From Nocardia crassostreae (GTDB lineage: Bacteria > Actinomycetota > Actinomycetes > Mycobacteriales > Mycobacteriaceae): a stretch of DNA of 64,000 nucleotides. The DNA lies in assembly GCF_001613405.1 (NCBI RefSeq), contig NZ_BDCH01000012.1, forward strand, positions 558,001 to 622,000, in the 5' to 3' direction. Numbering within the stretch: the first letter of the stretch is position 1; every line of letters starts with the position of its first letter. Positions 61,713-64,000 of the stretch are shown here, in pieces. Both the position numbers and the translations under genes were made by a program. Under the pieces are notes generated by a model. That model did not search any database. It worked only from the letters and a program-made list of their open reading frames with translations, and was not told the origin of the DNA.

Positions 61713-64000
61713 ATGACGAATGCCACCACATCTGCGCCGTCTGCCGCTTCGCCTTTCGACGAGGCCGGAAATGTGTTGTCGCACCGGCAAATCATGATCA
61801 TCTTGTCGGGCCTGCTACTCGGGGTATTCCTGGCGGCCCTGGATCAGAACATCGTGAGCGTGGCGATCGTGCGGATCGCCAACAGCCTGCACGGATTCGA
61901 CGATCAGGCGTGGGCGGCCACGGCGTACCTCATCACCGCGACCATATCCACCCCGCTATACGGGAAGCTGGCCGATATCCACGGGCGCAAACCGTGCTAT
62001 CTCATTGCCATCGGGGTCTTCGTGATCGGGTCGGTCGCGTGCACCTTCGCCACCGATATGACGCAGCTCGCGGTCTTCCGAGCCATTCAGGGCATCGGCG
62101 CGGGCGGGCTCATGTCGCTGGCGTTCACGATTATCGGCGATATCGTGCCGCCGCGCGAAAGAGTGCGCTATCAGGGCTATTTCATGATGGTCTTCGGCAT
62201 TGCCACGGTGCTGGGTCCGGTGCTGGGCGGGTTCTTCTCCAATGCAGACCGACTGGTCGGACTCGAGGGTTGGTGCTGGGTCTTCCTCGTCAATGTGCCC
62301 ATCGGCCTGCTCGCCTTCCTGGTCGTCGCCAAGGTGCTGGACTTCCCCTTCCAGCGGCAGCCGCAGCGCACCGACTGGCCGGGCGCCATCACCTTCACCA
62401 TCGGCACCGTGCCGCTGCTGCTGGTCGCCCAGCAGGGCCGCGAATGGGGCTGGCAGTCCGACCGCGCCATCATCTGCTACGGCGTCGCGGCGGCCGGGCT
62501 GGTGCTGTTCCTGCTCGCCGAATTCCTCATGAAGGACGCGGCGCTGATTCCCCTGCGGCTGTTCGGCAGCGGCAGTTTCAGCATGGCGATCCTGGGCGGA
62601 ACCATTGTCGGCGTGGCCATGTTCGGCGCGATCATCCTGGTTCCGCTGTATTTCCAAGTGGTGCGCGGCTATTCGCCCACCAAGGCCGGGCTCATGATGC
62701 TGCCGTTGGTGGCGGGCATCATGATCGGGGCCCAATTGGCCGGGCTGGTAACCAAATTCACCGGCCGGTACAAGGTGCTGCCCATTCTGGGCTCGCTGGT
62801 CATCGCCGCCGGGTCGGTGCTGTTCGCCCTCGTCGAGTACGACAGCCCGATGTGGCAGCCGCTGTTGTACTGCGGCGTCATCGGATTCGGCCTGGGCGGC
62901 TGCATGCAGACGCTCATCATCGCCGCCCAGAACGCGAGCCCGCACACGGATATGGGCGTCTCGACGGCCGCGGCCATCTTCTTCCGGCAGATGGGCGGCA
63001 CACTGGGCGTGGAGGTCTTCCTGACCGTGCTGTTCAACCTGTTGCCCGGCCGGATCATCGACGCCTTCGGCGGCGCGCTGCCACCGGAGTTCTCGCCCAC
63101 CCAGCTCGCACAGGTCCAGAGCAATACCGGTGCTGTCGGGGAGCTGCCACCGCACCTGCAGACGCCCATCCTGATCGGCTTCACCGACGCCATGAGCGGG
63201 GTCTTCTACGTGGCCGCCGCGGTCGCCGTGCTGGCGGCGATCGTGCTCATGTTCATGAAAGAGCTTCCGCTACAGGAAATGCCGATGCCGGTCCTGGCCG
63301 AGGCGCCGGAGATCGGTTACGAACCCGAGCCGGAGCCCGACCCCGAGCCGGAGCCGGAGCCGGAGCCGGAACCGGAACCGATCGCCGACGACGCCCTGCG
63401 CGTGGTCTCGCCGCGCGGCCTGTCCATCGCCGGGTGGGTGCACCGCGAGGACGGGCATGCGGTCGCCGATGCCGTGCTCACCCTCATCGACCAACGCGGA
63501 CGCCAGGTTTCGCGCGCCATCGGCGACGACGAGGGCGTCTACATCATCGGCGCGCCCCGCTCGGGCACCTACGTCCTCATCGTCTCGGCGGGCGGCTATC
63601 AGCCCAGCGCCGTCACCATCACCGTCGGGAGGCGACCGCATCAGCTGGATATCGTCATGACCGGCGCCGGGGAGATCACGGGCACGGTGCGCTCGGCGGT
63701 CCGCGGCATGCCGCTGCCGGAGGCCACCGTGACCCTCACCGATATGCACGGCGATGTGATCGCCGCCGCCACCACGACGCCGGACGGCGCCTACTCCTGC
63801 CGCGGCGTGCTGGCGGGCACCTACACCCTGGTGGCCGTCGCGGAACACATGCGCCCGTGCGCCACCACCCTGGTCGTGCCCGACAGCGGAATGCTGCGCC
63901 ACGATATCGAATTGGCCCCGCGCGCAGTGCTGGCCGGATCGGCGTGCACCGATGCGGGACGGGTGATTCCGGATGCCCAGATCACCGTCCTGGACGAGGA
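61713..64000 (+). CDS. DHA2-family MFS drug transporter with carboxypeptidase-regulatory-like tail, 3' end outside window
   Basis: From ATG 61713 the frame is open to the window edge (over 760 residues). Residues about 1-515 form a 14-helix EmrB/QacA-type transporter: LLLGVFLAALDQNIVSVAIVRIA (motif D1), YGKLADIHGRKPCYL (motif A), FRAIQGIGAGGLM and GPVLGGFFS (motif C). A linker of ten EP/DP pairs follows (about 537-556), then tandem beta-sandwich repeats of the carboxypeptidase regulatory-like type (LSIAGWVHREDGHAVADAVLTLID, GEITGTVRSAVRGMPLPEATVTLTD, VLAGSACTDAGRVIPDAQITVLDE). The transporter would be a proton-driven exporter; the tail's role is unknown, perhaps at the envelope side. Confidence 0.88.
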   Translation, partial: MTNATTSAPSAASPFDEAGNVLSHRQIMIILSGLLLGVFLAALDQNIVSVAIVRIANSLHGFDDQAWAATAYLITATISTPLYGKLADIHGRKPCYLIAIGVFVIGSVACTFATDMTQLAVFRAIQGIGAGGLMSLAFTIIGDIVPPRERVRYQGYFMMVFGIATVLGPVLGGFFSNADRLVGLEGWCWVFLVNVPIGLLAFLVVAKVLDFPFQRQPQRTDWPGAITFTIGTVPLLLVAQQGREWGWQSDRAIICYGVAAAGLVLFLLAEFLMKDAALIPLRLFGSGSFSMAILGGTIVGVAMFGAIILVPLYFQVVRGYSPTKAGLMMLPLVAGIMIGAQLAGLVTKFTGRYKVLPILGSLVIAAGSVLFALVEYDSPMWQPLLYCGVIGFGLGGCMQTLIIAAQNASPHTDMGVSTAAAIFFRQMGGTLGVEVFLTVLFNLLPGRIIDAFGGALPPEFSPTQLAQVQSNTGAVGELPPHLQTPILIGFTDAMSGVFYVAAAVAVLAAIVLMFMKELPLQEMPMPVLAEAPEIGYEPEPEPDPEPEPEPEPEPEPIADDALRVVSPRGLSIAGWVHREDGHAVADAVLTLIDQRGRQVSRAIGDDEGVYIIGAPRSGTYVLIVSAGGYQPSAVTITVGRRPHQLDIVMTGAGEITGTVRSAVRGMPLPEATVTLTDMHGDVIAAATTTPDGAYSCRGVLAGTYTLVAVAEHMRPCATTLVVPDSGMLRHDIELAPRAVLAGSACTDAGRVIPDAQITVLDE
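63321..63380 (+). repeat. Hexamer repeat encoding a Glu-Pro linker
   Basis: Ten consecutive GAR-CCN pairs (GAGCCG and close variants, one GACCCC) encode (E/D)P repeats between the transporter and the beta-sandwich tail. Such repeats can vary in copy number between strains. Confidence 0.9.

Overview
The window reads as a chromosomal segment of a high-G+C actinobacterium of the Mycobacteriales, most likely Nocardia or a close relative. The evidence is a WhiB7 regulator, a resuscitation-promoting factor, the AdnAB helicase-nuclease pair, mycoredoxin, a UPF0182 membrane protein, -10 boxes of TANNNT form placed about 7 nt ahead of start codons (leaderless genes), and frequent GTG starts. From about 3.4 to 28 kb the gene order (ATL - hydrolase - adnA - adnB - K+ channel - nudC - mrx1 - uvrD2 - whiB7 - ABC1 kinase - TOMM-like protein - Zn-protease - Lon/PDZ protease - UPF0182) matches what I remember of the Mycobacterium tuberculosis Rv3204-Rv3193c neighbourhood. 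That block is conserved core genome for DNA repair, redox and intrinsic drug tolerance.

Layout. 0-3.4 kb: a MalT/LuxR-type ATPase (running off the left edge), a small membrane protein, a hypothetical protein and a SARP regulator. 3.4-28.5 kb: the core block, carrying an amber-interrupted DUF4189 gene and a frameshifted ltrA beside mrx1; whiB7 has a leader of about 570 nt with an upstream ORF and an attenuator-like hairpin. 28.5-31.9 kb: structured rpf upstream region, initiator tRNA-Met with terminator, then an unusual IucA/IucC-like plus PaaK-like gene pair. 31.9-38.6 kb: glycerol utilisation (glpF-glpK-glpD leftward; IclR regulator and a second glpK rightward) with two matching 17-bp operators. 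38.6-41 kb: a minimal conservon-like pair. 41.2-44.9 kb: a probable steroid/lipid catabolic cluster (CYP125-like P450 with an internal amber codon, F420-type LLM oxidoreductase, enoyl-CoA hydratase, TetR) sharing a TTAC-N10-GTAA operator. 45-49 kb: a remodelled region with a chimeric YfhO/TauA gene, an orphan taurine-type ATPase, and a junction where an NmrA-like gene and an HxlR gene are both truncated. 49-53.4 kb: isochorismatase, GlxA-type AraC regulator, APC permease and ROK regulator. 53.4-57.5 kb: hrpB with two frameshifts, an intact yjbQ, and a sugar epimerase with two frameshifts. 57.7-64 kb: EamA exporter, stand-alone LigD-type polymerase, AI-2E family transporter, PhoU-like protein and a DHA2 transporter with a carboxypeptidase-regulatory-like tail running off the right edge.

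The most interesting items are the whiB7 leader, in which an upstream ORF ends in a cluster of rare arginine codons just before a terminator-like hairpin; the mirrored leaderless promoters between the Zn-protease and Lon-like genes; the two small regulons whose operators can be read directly; and the concentration of broken or fused genes in the accessory part, which is either real decay and rearrangement or sequence error and needs read-level checking.
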